From NCBI RefSeq assembly GCF_900116895.1, contig NZ_FPCF01000003.1:124001-188000 (forward strand): 64,000 nucleotides of DNA. Reading direction: 5' to 3'. Below the pieces are notes generated by a model. The model was not told the DNA's origin, did no database searches, and worked only from the letters and a program-made list of their open reading frames with translations. Source of the stretch: Pseudidiomarina donghaiensis (GTDB lineage Bacteria > Pseudomonadota > Gammaproteobacteria > Enterobacterales > Alteromonadaceae). The translations under genes and the position numbers were made by a program. Positions 39,006 to 47,452 of the stretch are shown here, piece after piece (within the stretch, counting starts at the first letter, position 1; every line of letters starts with the position of its first letter).

Positions 39006-39824
39006 ATGATTTCGGTTACTCCGAACACTAGCAATGTCGAATCATTAGATTTAGCAAACTTAACGCCAGAGCAAACCGCGTTAGAAATTCGCAACCTCAA
39101 CTTACATTATGGGGATGCGCAAGCATTGCACGATATTTCGATGAACATTCCGAAAAATCGTGTCACTGCGTTTATCGGTCCATCGGGTTGCGGTAAATCA
39201 ACGTTATTGCGTTGCATTAATCGTATGAACGACTTGGTCGAAATTTGTAAGGTAAACGGTGAAATTCGTTTGCACGATAAAAACATTTACGACAAAAATG
39301 TCGACGTAGCTGAGCTGCGTCGTCAAGTTGGCATGGTGTTTCAGCGCCCAAACCCGTTCCCGAAATCAATTTACGAGAACGTGGTGTATGGTATGCGTTT
39401 GCAGGGCGTGAACGATCGCCGCACGTTAGATGAAGTGGTGGAGCGCTCACTTAAAGGCGCTGCGTTATGGGATGAAGTGAAAGATCGTCTGAATGCCTCA
39501 GCGTTTGGCTTGTCGGGTGGTCAGCAACAGCGTTTGGTTATTGCTCGCGCCATTGCCATTGAGCCAGAAGTACTGTTGTTAGATGAGCCGACGTCGGCGC
39601 TTGATCCTATTTCGACGTTAACCATTGAAGAGTTGATTACCGAGCTAAAAGAACAATACACCGTGGTTATTGTCACACACAACATGCAACAAGCAGCGCG
39701 TGTGTCTGACCAAACCGCATTTATGTATATGGGTAAGCTAATTGAGTATGCCGACACGAACACCTTGTTCACCACGCCAGCTCAAAAGCAAACTGAAGAC
39801 TACATTACTGGTCGTTACGGTTAA
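39006..39824 (+). CDS. pstB: Phosphate ABC transporter ATPase PstB
   Basis: A 272-residue ATPase. It has Walker [10 protein letters not shown] at 58-66, a Q-loop in [19 protein letters not shown], the signature [16 protein letters not shown], Walker [14 protein letters not shown] and the switch His in [15 protein letters not shown]. The PstB-specific segment [16 protein letters not shown] identifies the phosphate type. It powers PstCA and takes part in PhoR control. Gene order pstC-pstA-pstB-phoU is complete here; pstS is elsewhere. Confidence 0.97.
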   Translation: MISVTPNTSNVESLDLANLTPEQTALEIRNLNLHYGDAQALHDISMNIPKNRVTAFIGPSGCGKSTLLRCINRMNDLVEICKVNGEIRLHDKNIYDKNVDVAELRRQVGMVFQRPNPFPKSIYENVVYGMRLQGVNDRRTLDEVVERSLKGAALWDEVKDRLNASAFGLSGGQQQRLVIARAIAIEPEVLLLDEPTSALDPISTLTIEELITELKEQYTVVIVTHNMQQAARVSDQTAFMYMGKLIEYADTNTLFTTPAQKQTEDYITGRYG

Positions 39825-39838
39825 TAGGAGCGCAGGCA

Positions 39839-40555
39839 ATGGATAAATTAAATATGAGCCGGCACATTTCCGGTAAGTTTAACGAAGAGCTTGAAGCGGT
39901 ACGTAACCAAGTACTGAATATGGGCGGCTTGGTTGAACAACAATTGCGTGACTCGTTGCACGCTATTGAAAAGTCTGATCATGAAATGGCTGAGCAGATT
40001 TTGCAGCGCGACTACAAAATTAACGCGCTTGAAGTGCAAATTGATGAAGCTTGCGTGCAAATTATTGCCAAGCGTCAGCCAGCGGCCAGTGACTTGCGAT
40101 TGATTATTGCTATTTTCAAGACCATTTCAGATCTTGAGCGCATTGGCGATGAAGCCGAGCGTATTGCACGTGTGGCGCTAGAAAGCTTCAACAATGACCA
40201 GCAGCAGTTCTTAGTAAGCCTAGAAAACCTTGGCCAGCAAGTTCTTGCCATGTTGCACGGCGTATTAGATGCGTTTGCGCGGATGGACTTAGACGCGGCA
40301 TTTGAAGTGCACCAAATGGATGCTCAAGCCGACCGTCAGTACGAAGCATTAACGCGCCAGCTAATGACCTACATGATGGAAGACCCACGCGGCATTCCAA
40401 AGGTGATGAACGTACTCTGGTCAGCCCGTTCGCTTGAGCGTATTGGTGACCGGTGTCAGAACATTGCCGAGTACATTATTTTCTTCGTGAAAGGCAAAGA
40501 CGTACGCCACGTATCGCCTGAGTCGATGGAGCAAACGGTTAAAGGCCCTCGCTAG
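39839..40555 (+). CDS. phoU: Phosphate signalling protein PhoU
   Basis: A 238-residue protein of two three-helix bundles, each with the metal-binding family motif: DLRLIIAIFKTISDLERIGD in the first and VMNVLWSARSLERIGDRCQN in the second. PhoU links PstSCAB activity to PhoR and represses the regulon when phosphate is plentiful. It lies 14 bp after pstB. Its stop codon falls inside a GGCCCT/AGGGCC hairpin shared with the convergent serA gene. Confidence 0.97.
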   Translation: MDKLNMSRHISGKFNEELEAVRNQVLNMGGLVEQQLRDSLHAIEKSDHEMAEQILQRDYKINALEVQIDEACVQIIAKRQPAASDLRLIIAIFKTISDLERIGDEAERIARVALESFNNDQQQFLVSLENLGQQVLAMLHGVLDAFARMDLDAAFEVHQMDAQADRQYEALTRQLMTYMMEDPRGIPKVMNVLWSARSLERIGDRCQNIAEYIIFFVKGKDVRHVSPESMEQTVKGPR

Positions 40556-40559
40556 GGCC
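40544..40559. terminator. Short hairpin between convergent phoU and serA
   Basis: GGCCCT-CGCT-AGGGCC overlaps the phoU stop codon. On the minus strand it is followed by only TTTAA and on the plus strand by ATTAACT, so it is a weak candidate terminator for either gene. Confidence 0.35.
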
Positions 40560-40564
40560 ATTAA

Positions 40565-41812
40565 CTAGTACAACACGCGCGCCTTTATCGTGCCGTCGAT
40601 AGCGCGCATTGCGACCAGTAGGTCGTCGGCAATGGTGCTTTTCGGCGGCGTTTCTATATCGATCACCACGTAACCGACTTTGTTGTCGGTTTGCAAATAC
40701 TGGCCGGAAACGTTGATGTTTTGCTCAGCAAGTAATTGGTTAATGCGCGTGAGCATACCCGGGCGATTGTGGTGAATGTGCAGCAAGCGACGCGAGCCTT
40801 CGTGCGCCGGCAGCGCTACCTCTGGGAAGTTTACCGCCGACAAAGTCGAGCCATTGTCGGAATAACGCACTAGTTTACCCGCCACTTCGATGCCGATATT
40901 TTCTTGAGCTTCTTCTGTAGAGCCGCCAATATGCGGGGTCAAAATACAGTTATCTAAACCGCGTAACGGCGATTCAAATTGTTCATCGTTGCCTTTGGGC
41001 TCGACTGGAAATACGTCAATCGCAGCGCCCGCCAAGTGGCCTGACTTGAGTGCATCTGCGAGCGCATTAATTTTTACCACGGTGCCGCGTGAGGCGTTAA
41101 TAAATACCGCGCCGGGTTTCATCTGAGCTAATTCATTTGGGCCAATCATCCACTGCGTTTGCGGTGTCTCTGGCACATGTAGCGTGACTACGTCAGCTTG
41201 TTTCAAGAGCTTGTTCAAACTGCCCACTTGCAGCGCGTTGCCTAACGACAACTTGGTTTCGATGTCGTAATAACGTACTTGCATACCAAGCTGTTCAGCC
41301 AAAATACCTAATTGCGTACCAATATGGCCATAACCAACAATGCCGAGTACTTTACCGCGCACTTCAAATGAGCCTTTGGCGGCTTTATCCCAGCCACCGC
41401 GATGCGCAGCCGCGTTTTTCTCGGGAATACGGCGTAGCAACATGATAATTTCCGCTAATACCAATTCAGCCACGCTACGGGTGTTTGAAAAAGGTGCGTT
41501 AAACACCACCACGCCGCTGTCACGCGCGGCTTCTAAATCAACTTGGTTGGTACCAATGCAAAAACAACCCACAGCAGCGAGCTTTTCCGCTGCCGCAAAC
41601 ACTTTCGCTGTTAATTGTGTGCGCGAGCGTATACCAATAAAGTGCACGTCTTTAATGGCTTCACACAGTTCGTCTTCGTTCAGTGACGTTTTCAGCGTCT
41701 TTATGTTGCTGTAGCCGTGTTGTTTCAGTACTTCAACGGCACTCTCGTGCACGCCTTCAAGTAACAGAATTTGAATACGCTCTTTGGCCAACGAAGTGGG
41801 TTGGTGGCTCAT
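40565..41812 (-). CDS. serA: D-3-phosphoglycerate dehydrogenase
   Basis: A 415-residue enzyme, the first in serine synthesis, producing 3-phosphohydroxypyruvate. FIGIRSRTQLTAKVFAAAEK, CIGTNQVDLEAARDSGVVVF and NAPFSNTRSVAELVLAEII form the substrate domain. LGIVGYGHIGTQLGILAEQL is the NAD-binding Rossmann motif. INASRGTVVKINALADAL and ILTPHIGGSTEEAQENIG hold catalytic residues. A C-terminal ACT domain (LLHIHHNRPGMLTRINQLLA) mediates feedback by serine. It lies 2 bp after rpiA on the same strand. Confidence 0.97.
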   Translation of the reverse strand: MSHQPTSLAKERIQILLLEGVHESAVEVLKQHGYSNIKTLKTSLNEDELCEAIKDVHFIGIRSRTQLTAKVFAAAEKLAAVGCFCIGTNQVDLEAARDSGVVVFNAPFSNTRSVAELVLAEIIMLLRRIPEKNAAAHRGGWDKAAKGSFEVRGKVLGIVGYGHIGTQLGILAEQLGMQVRYYDIETKLSLGNALQVGSLNKLLKQADVVTLHVPETPQTQWMIGPNELAQMKPGAVFINASRGTVVKINALADALKSGHLAGAAIDVFPVEPKGNDEQFESPLRGLDNCILTPHIGGSTEEAQENIGIEVAGKLVRYSDNGSTLSAVNFPEVALPAHEGSRRLLHIHHNRPGMLTRINQLLAEQNINVSGQYLQTDNKVGYVVIDIETPPKSTIADDLLVAMRAIDGTIKARVLY

Positions 41813-41814
41813 AA

Positions 41815-42477
41815 CTACTCCATAAATTGCAGGCCACTTGGGCTTGCAATAATTGCGATATTGGCGCCACGTTTGGCGAATAAACCGTTGGTAACAACAC
41901 CCACAATACTATTCAATTGTTGCTCTAGTTGAACAGGGTCTAAGATATCAAAGTTGTGAATATCCAAAATGACATTGCCGTTGTCGGTGACAAAGCCTTG
42001 GCGCCACACGGGGTCACCGCCAAGTTTGACAATTTCGCGGGCCACGTATGAACGTGCCATTGGAATGACTTCTATTGGAATTGGAAAGCTACCTAAGCGA
42101 CCCACCACTTTGCTTTGGTCGGCAATACACACAAATTGATCAGCCACCGCGGCAATAATTTTTTCACGGGTTAACGCGCCGCCACCGCCTTTGACCATGC
42201 GCATGTGCTCATCAATTTCGTCAGCGCCGTCAATGTAAACCGGCAAATCAGCAACATTGTTGAGTTCAACCACATCAATACCGTGAGCTTTTAGGCGCTC
42301 GGTAGAAGCGTCTGAGCTTGAAACAGCGCCTTCAATGTCGTTTTTCATGGTGGCTAGGGCATCAATGAAAAAATTGACGGTTGAGCCGGTGCCTACACCA
42401 ACAATGCTATTGGGTTGAACATACTTTAGGGCGGCTTCTGCGGCTTGCTTTTTGAGTTGGTCTTGCGAGGTGGACAT
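41815..42477 (-). CDS. rpiA: Ribose-5-phosphate isomerase A
   Basis: A 220-residue enzyme interconverting ribose-5-phosphate and ribulose-5-phosphate. Motifs are [54 protein letters not shown] (substrate and catalytic Asp/Lys residues), [20 protein letters not shown] and [16 protein letters not shown] near the end. The ATG at 42477 has GGAAG upstream at 7 bp; the in-frame ATG at 42489 has none. The serA-rpiA-fau neighbourhood is as in enterics. Confidence 0.97.
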   Translation of the reverse strand: MSTSQDQLKKQAAEAALKYVQPNSIVGVGTGSTVNFFIDALATMKNDIEGAVSSSDASTERLKAHGIDVVELNNVADLPVYIDGADEIDEHMRMVKGGGGALTREKIIAAVADQFVCIADQSKVVGRLGSFPIPIEVIPMARSYVAREIVKLGGDPVWRQGFVTDNGNVILDIHNFDILDPVQLEQQLNSIVGVVTNGLFAKRGANIAIIASPSGLQFME

Positions 42478-42522
42478 AAGGGCTTCCATAGTCAGTGGTC
42501 TATGGCTTTTCAGTATACAGTT

Positions 42523-43110
42523 TTAGGGGCGAAAGTCCCACACTTTAGACGGGGTTATTACCATGGGAAGTGGTACATCCCAGGGTTGTCTAGGTAGTTG
42601 TTCAACCTGTTGGCAGTCAAGCGCCAAACCAATCGGCAGTAGCTGCGGATAATGGCCCTGGTACCAGCCGCTTAATGTGCGGTCATAAAACCCGCCGCCC
42701 ATACCCATGCGGTTTCCTTGGCGGTCAAACCCGACCAAGGGCACTAGTAATACCTGCAACTGCTGCAACGGTACTATGTGCTGCGCATGCAATTCTGGCT
42801 CGGGAATTTGGTATTGGTTGTGCACCCAGCGGGTACTCTCCGATAAGCTTAAAAACAGCAAGTGGCCTTGATTTATCGGGTGCAGCACTGGTAAAGCAAG
42901 CTGGTGGCCAGCGTTTATCAACTGTTGATTCAAGGCTTGAGTAGGTAGTTCGGCGCGAATGCTAAAATAACTACCAACATGGGCTGAGTGCTGCAGTTGG
43001 GGCAATTGCATTAAATGCTCGGCAACTGCCTGCGCCGCTTCGTCACGTTGTGCGGCAGACATGCTGGCGCGCGCGTTCAATAGGTGCTGGCGTAATTGCT
43101 GTTGCGACAC
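42523..43110 (-). CDS. fau: 5-formyltetrahydrofolate cyclo-ligase
   Basis: A 195-residue protein. It contains VGSYFSIRAELPTQALNQQL, VLLVPLVGFDRQGNRMGMGG and GFYDRTLSGW, the phosphate-loop signature of the MTHFS/YgfA family. It converts 5-formyl-THF to 5,10-methenyl-THF with ATP, linking to one-carbon metabolism and the nearby glycine cleavage genes. In enterics this gene (ygfA/fau) directly follows 6S RNA; here an amidohydrolase gene separates them. Confidence 0.93.
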   Translation of the reverse strand: MSQQQLRQHLLNARASMSAAQRDEAAQAVAEHLMQLPQLQHSAHVGSYFSIRAELPTQALNQQLINAGHQLALPVLHPINQGHLLFLSLSESTRWVHNQYQIPEPELHAQHIVPLQQLQVLLVPLVGFDRQGNRMGMGGGFYDRTLSGWYQGHYPQLLPIGLALDCQQVEQLPRQPWDVPLPMVITPSKVWDFRP

Positions 43111-43180
43111 AGTGCTGATACCTTATGCGAATGCTTGTGTGAATACTTGCCTAAAACTAATAAAACAAGAGAGTTATATC

Positions 43181-44761
43181 ATGATTCGCCAATTACTGAC
43201 CACGCTTACCCTAAGTATTGCGCTTTCTACGGTGGCGCTTGCCGCACCGCCGAAAGCACCTGCCAGAGGCGAGCAAGGTGATGGCCCATACTCGCGACTT
43301 ATTTTACGTGGAGTTACTTTAATTAACGGCGAAGGCGCACCAGCCCAAGGGCCGGTGGATATTGTCATTGAAAACGACCGAATTGTGAACGTGGTGAGTG
43401 TGGGTAACCCAGGGGTGCCGATTAAACCAGAGAAACGGCCGGTTGCGGGCGCCAACGATCGCGAATTAAACCTTGAAGGCAAATACGTGTTGCCAGGGTT
43501 TATTGATATGCACGGGCATATTGGCGGCTCAGCCGAAGGTATTCCGGCCGAATATGTGCTGAAGCTATGGTTGGCGCATGGCATTACCACAGTGCGCGAA
43601 CCGGGTAGTTTCAATGGTTTAGACTGGACCAAGTGGCATGAACAACAAGCGGCAAAAAATGCCATCGTGTCGCCACGAATTGTTCCTTATGCGGGTTTTG
43701 GCATGGGCTCTGAGCAGCCTATTTTCGGAGCTAAGCAAGCGCGCGACTGGGTAAAAGGTATTAAAAAGCAGGGGGCTTCGGGTATCAAGTTCTTCGGCGC
43801 CACCCCGAAAGTAATGGCTGCGGCGCTTGATGAAGCCAATAAGCAAGGCCTTGGCACCATGATGCACCACGCCCAATTGAACGTGGTCGGCACCAATGTG
43901 GTTGACTCCGCACGGTTAGGTTTAGGCAGCATGGAGCATTGGTATGGCTTGCCAGAAGCCTTATTTACCGGCCAACGCATTCAAAACTATCCAGCTAATT
44001 ACAACTACAACAACGAACAAGATCGCTTCCGTGAAGCAGGCAAGTTATGGGCCCAAGCGGCACAGCCAGGCTCAGAAAAGTGGAACCAAGTTCGTGACGA
44101 GTTGATTAAGCTCGACTTTACCATTAACCCAACGCTGACTATTTATGAAGCCAGCCGCGACTTAATGCGTGAGCGCCAAGCGATTTGGCACGAAGAATAT
44201 ACCCTGCCGCAACTGTGGGACTTCTTCACACCAAGCCGCTATGCCCATGGCTCGTATTGGTTTGACTGGACGACCGATGAAGAAGTGGCGTGGCGCAAAA
44301 ACTACCAGTTGTGGATGGCTTTCTTAAACGACTTTAAAAACCACGGTGGTCGTGTAACGACAGGTTCTGACGCAGGCTATATCTATAAAATTTACGGCTT
44401 TGGTTATATTCGCGAGCTAGAGTTGCTGCGTGAAGCGGGCTTTAACGCGTTGGAGGTCATTCAGGCAGCGACATTGAATGGTGCTGAAGCGCTTGGCCTT
44501 GAAGATGAGATTGGTAGTGTTGTGCCGGGCAAAAAAGCCGACTTGATTGTGGTGGACGAAAACCCTCTAGCAAACTTCAAGGTGCTGTACGGCACAGGTC
44601 ACTACAAGCTTGACGAGAATAATCAACCAATGCGCACCAAGGGCATTCGTTACACCATCAAAGACGGTATTGTCTACGACGCCCAACAGCTCCTTGCCGA
44701 CGTCCGCCGCTTGGTGGACGTAGCCCGGCGTTCTACGCCGGGTGGTGCGCAGCACCGTTAA
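43181..44761 (+). CDS. Secreted metal-dependent amidohydrolase
   Basis: A 526-residue protein with a signal peptide (MIRQLLTTLTLSIALSTVAL, cleavage after ALA). The amidohydrolase superfamily barrel has the metal-binding GFIDMHGHIGG, the His-containing TMMHHAQLNVVG and VTTGSDAGYIYKIYG with the catalytic Asp. The C-terminal beta domain has GSVVPGKKADLIVVDENPL. It belongs to the imidazolonepropionase/prolidase-like group common in Alteromonadales; the substrate is unknown. ATG 43181 is the start that gives a proper signal peptide. Its last dozen codons (VARRSTPGGAQHR) are read from a REP palindrome, so the C-terminus was altered by that element. It is inserted between fau and 6S RNA. Confidence 0.85.
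   Translation: MIRQLLTTLTLSIALSTVALAAPPKAPARGEQGDGPYSRLILRGVTLINGEGAPAQGPVDIVIENDRIVNVVSVGNPGVPIKPEKRPVAGANDRELNLEGKYVLPGFIDMHGHIGGSAEGIPAEYVLKLWLAHGITTVREPGSFNGLDWTKWHEQQAAKNAIVSPRIVPYAGFGMGSEQPIFGAKQARDWVKGIKKQGASGIKFFGATPKVMAAALDEANKQGLGTMMHHAQLNVVGTNVVDSARLGLGSMEHWYGLPEALFTGQRIQNYPANYNYNNEQDRFREAGKLWAQAAQPGSEKWNQVRDELIKLDFTINPTLTIYEASRDLMRERQAIWHEEYTLPQLWDFFTPSRYAHGSYWFDWTTDEEVAWRKNYQLWMAFLNDFKNHGGRVTTGSDAGYIYKIYGFGYIRELELLREAGFNALEVIQAATLNGAEALGLEDEIGSVVPGKKADLIVVDENPLANFKVLYGTGHYKLDENNQPMRTKGIRYTIKDGIVYDAQQLLADVRRLVDVARRSTPGGAQHR
44720..44756 (-). repeat. REP-like palindrome, copy 2 (inverted)
   Basis: The core CCCGGCGTTCTACGCCGGG at 44724-44742 is the reverse complement of copies 1 and 3. 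On its right is the small hairpin GGTGCTGCGCACC as read on the minus strand. It encodes the C-terminal residues and stop region of the amidohydrolase gene. Confidence 0.88.
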
Positions 44762-44763
44762 TG

Positions 44764-44823
44764 TTGAATTCAACACTAACGGTTGATTTCAATAACGTCA
44801 CGATTGAATTCAACACTAACCGT
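44764..44823 (+). repeat. Three 20-bp tandem units between inverted REPs
   Basis: Units begin at 44764, 44784 and 44804. The outer two share TTGAATTCAACACTAAC exactly and the middle one is a variant (TTGATTTCAATAACGTCAC). They fill the space between REP copies 2 and 3. Confidence 0.75.
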
Positions 44824-44834
44824 GATAAAGCCAC

Positions 44835-44859
44835 GTCCCGGCGTAGAACGCCGGGCTAC
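44835..44859 (+). repeat. REP-like palindrome, copy 3
   Basis: The core CCCGGCGTAGAACGCCGGG at 44837-44855 is followed by CTAC, in the same orientation as copy 1 and inverted to copy 2. It lacks the small flanking hairpin. It ends 6 bp before the 3' end of 6S RNA. Confidence 0.85.
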
Positions 44860-44865
44860 AAAGGG

Positions 44866-45050
44866 TGACCACCCAGAATGCCGCTGCGTGCCTTGGCCCT
44901 TGAACCCACTGGTTCAAGGCGGGGCGCAATTGAAACGACCGCAGGCTTCTCGATACGAGTCGAGCTTGCTCAATAGTCGCCCAGTGAGCCCCTTTACTGC
45001 TAGCATCGGCTCAGGGACATCGGCTTGCTGGCGCACATCCCAGGCAGTCA
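44866..45050 (-). ncRNA. ssrS: 6S RNA
   Basis: About 185 nt on the minus strand, starting about 11 bp after the zapA stop codon. Blocks match E. coli 6S RNA by eye: GTCCCTGAGCCGAT in the 5' half, then CGAGAAGCCTGCGGTCGTTT, CCTTGAACC, GGGTTCAAGGG and GCGGCATTCTGGG in the 3' half. The ends pair over 15 bp (TGACTGCCTGGGATG with CATTCTGGGTGGTCA, counting G-U pairs), giving the closing stem. The CTTGAACC/GGTTCAAG hairpin and the zapA linkage fit. 6S RNA mimics an open promoter and binds sigma-70 RNA polymerase in stationary phase. Exact ends are inferred from the stem. Confidence 0.93.
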
Positions 45051-45061
45051 TAATTTGCTGG

Positions 45062-45379
45062 TTAACGTCCGGGGCGTTGATCAGCCATCGCTTGTTCAAG
45101 TGTGGCTTGCAGTAATTGCAGTTTTTCTTCGAGATCAGCAATACGTTGTTGCTGTTGTTTCTCTTGCTGAGCAAACTCATGGCACAAGTTGAGTGCCGCC
45201 ATGACTGCAATCTGCTCCGGATTCGACAATTTTGTCATACCACGAATAGTTTCAAGCTTGGTATTTAATCGATCAGCCGCTTGCTGCAAGGCAATTTCTT
45301 GCCCCGGTGGGCAATTCACCTTGTAGTTACGATCCATTAATCGAATGTCCATACTTTTATGCATAGTCTGCTGACTCAT
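45062..45379 (-). CDS. zapA: Cell division protein ZapA
   Basis: A 105-residue protein. The N-terminal globular part (SMDIRLMDRNYKVNCPPGQE, ALQQAADRLNTKLETIRG) is followed by a C-terminal coiled coil (about 65-98, EFAQQEKQQQQRIADLEEKL). ZapA dimers and tetramers crosslink FtsZ filaments at midcell. It is divergent from ygfB and upstream of 6S RNA, the classical gammaproteobacterial arrangement. Confidence 0.95.
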   Translation of the reverse strand: MSQQTMHKSMDIRLMDRNYKVNCPPGQEIALQQAADRLNTKLETIRGMTKLSNPEQIAVMAALNLCHEFAQQEKQQQQRIADLEEKLQLLQATLEQAMADQRPGR

Positions 45380-45516
45380 GCCGCTTCCTCTGTGCTTGTA
45401 CTATTCTTATGTGTAGCTGACCACTATTATGGCACGGGTAAGCGGTACTTGTCAGCTAGCCTGAGCAGCTTTGCAATGGTAGGATGTGCGTAAAGAACGT
45501 TAAGAGAACAAAAGCT

Positions 45517-46104
45517 ATGCAACAAACCGGTGGCGCAGACGCTAACTTACTAAATTATGACCGTTTAACTGAGTTTTTTGAACAAAACGGTATGCTCTCC
45601 AATGGCGCGGAAGTGCACGGTATTTTAACCGGTATGATTGCCGGCGGTGCCAGCCTTAAGGGCGATGACTGGCTATTATTGCTCAGTGATCTGATTCACG
45701 AAGGGCAATCGTTTACACCTGCAGTTACCGAACGGTTAAAGGCACTCGCTGCCGATATATGCGCGAGCATGCGCGACCCCGATCTGGGCTTCAATTTAAC
45801 CTTACCAAGTGATCATGAATCGTTAGGCGAACGTTTAACTAGCATGATTGGCTGGGTACAGTCGTTTTTAGTTGGGTTTGGGGTTAACCAAACCAACCTG
45901 ACTGGTTTGTCAGACGATGTTCGCGAAGTGATTGACGACATGGTTGAAATTGCCAAGCTTGACTTTGCTGTGGACGAAGACGAAGAAGCCGAACGCGCTT
46001 TCTTTGAGGTTGTCGAGTACTTACGCATTTCAGCTATGTTATGTTTCAACGAGTTGGGGCTAAAGTCGGGCGCTGACTGTAAAACCAACCAAGTTCTGCA
46101 TTAA
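45517..46104 (+). CDS. ygfB: YgfB/UPF0149 family protein
   Basis: A 195-residue helical protein. EVHGILTGMIAGGASLKGDD, LGERLTSMIGWVQSFLVGFG and DEEAERAFFEVVEYLRISAM match the YecA/YgfB family. Its biochemical function is poorly defined; in Pseudomonas the family has been tied to gene regulation. The ATG at 45517 is preferred, since it fits the family N-terminus; an in-frame ATG at 45484 has no spaced ribosome site. It heads the ygfB-pepP-ubiH-ubiI run. Confidence 0.9.
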   Translation: MQQTGGADANLLNYDRLTEFFEQNGMLSNGAEVHGILTGMIAGGASLKGDDWLLLLSDLIHEGQSFTPAVTERLKALAADICASMRDPDLGFNLTLPSDHESLGERLTSMIGWVQSFLVGFGVNQTNLTGLSDDVREVIDDMVEIAKLDFAVDEDEEAERAFFEVVEYLRISAMLCFNELGLKSGADCKTNQVLH

Positions 46105-46129
46105 CTCACGCTATAAGTTGTAGGGTCAT

Positions 46130-47452
46130 ATGAAGCTTTCGCTGCCGTTAGACGAGTTCAAAAAGCGCCGTGCGCATATTTTAAAAAAGTTAACCAAGGC
46201 ATCGCCAAATGCGATGGCGGTTATTCCCGGCGCGCAGCTGCAAACACGCAGCCGTGACACAGAATTTCCGTTTCGCCAAGACAGTGACTTCTTTTATTTA
46301 ACTGGCTTTGACGAACCGAACGCCTTGTTGGTGTTAGCACCTAATGCGGACGACCCAGTACAAATATATTGCCAACCCACCAGCCCTAGCGAAGAAGTTT
46401 GGCATGGCCGTCGGCTTGGTGTCGATAATGCGGCTGACGCACTTGGCGTAGACTTCGCTGCCAGTATTGAGGATGCGGACGATTATTTGTTTGCCTTGCT
46501 CGATGGCGCCGAGCAGGTGTTTTATCCGCATGACAAACCGGAATTGGCAGCGCAACTTAGCATGATTGCTGATGAGCTTCGCGCGGCGCCGAAAAAGGGC
46601 CATCAAGCTCCGACCGCTTGGGTAGATATCAACCCATGGTTGGCGGACATGCGCATTATTAAAAGCGCTGCAGAGCTAGACTTGATGCGCCAAGCAGCAG
46701 CTATTAGTGTGGCCGCCCATAAACGCGCGATGCGCTTTGCGAAGCCCGGTAAATTTGAATACCAAGTCGCAGCAGAAATACATCATGAATTTGCCATGCA
46801 CGGTGCGTTGTCAGCGGCCTACGGTACTATTTGTGGTGGCGGTGAAAATGCTTGCATTTTGCACTACACCGAAAACAAAAGTGAATTACGCGACGGCGAT
46901 TTATTGCTGATTGATGCCGGCGCAGAATTTGCTGGTTATGCCGGTGACATTACCCGCACCTTCCCAGTCAACGGCCGCTTTAGCGCCGAGCAAAAAGCCC
47001 TGTATAACGTGGTGCTTGCGGCGCAAGAAGCGGCGCTTGCCACATTAAAGCCCGGTAGTGACATGGCCAAAGCATTTGAAGCCGCCGGTGACGTGCTAAC
47101 CACGGGATTGCACGAGCTCGGCATATTGCAGGGCGACGCGCGTGACCTGATGGAAAACCACGCCTTCCGGCCGTTTATGATTCATGGTCTTGGCCATTGG
47201 TTAGGCCTTGATGTGCATGACGTGGGCACTTACACCCAAGCCGGTAAAAAGCGTAAGTTTGAACCTGGCATGGTGTTAACTATTGAGCCTGGCATTTATA
47301 TTCCAACCGGCACCGAAGGTGTGGATAGTAAGTGGCACGGCATTGGTATTCGTATTGAAGACGACGTCATTATTACCGAAACGGGCCATGAAAACATGAC
47401 CGCCAAGGTACCCAAAACGGTCGAAGAGATAGAGCAATGGATGGCCGGTTAA
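46130..47452 (+). CDS. pepP: Xaa-Pro aminopeptidase P
   Basis: A 440-residue M24B metallopeptidase removing N-terminal residues before proline. The N-terminal domain has FRQDSDFFYLTGFDEPNALL. The catalytic domain carries the two-metal ligands: Asp in LLIDAGAEFAGYAGDITRTF, His in MIHGLGHWLGLDVHDVG, Glu in MVLTIEPGIYIP and Glu in GIGIRIEDDVII. The length equals that of E. coli PepP. Its end overlaps ubiH by 16 bp. Confidence 0.96.
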   Translation: MKLSLPLDEFKKRRAHILKKLTKASPNAMAVIPGAQLQTRSRDTEFPFRQDSDFFYLTGFDEPNALLVLAPNADDPVQIYCQPTSPSEEVWHGRRLGVDNAADALGVDFAASIEDADDYLFALLDGAEQVFYPHDKPELAAQLSMIADELRAAPKKGHQAPTAWVDINPWLADMRIIKSAAELDLMRQAAAISVAAHKRAMRFAKPGKFEYQVAAEIHHEFAMHGALSAAYGTICGGGENACILHYTENKSELRDGDLLLIDAGAEFAGYAGDITRTFPVNGRFSAEQKALYNVVLAAQEAALATLKPGSDMAKAFEAAGDVLTTGLHELGILQGDARDLMENHAFRPFMIHGLGHWLGLDVHDVGTYTQAGKKRKFEPGMVLTIEPGIYIPTGTEGVDSKWHGIGIRIEDDVIITETGHENMTAKVPKTVEEIEQWMAG

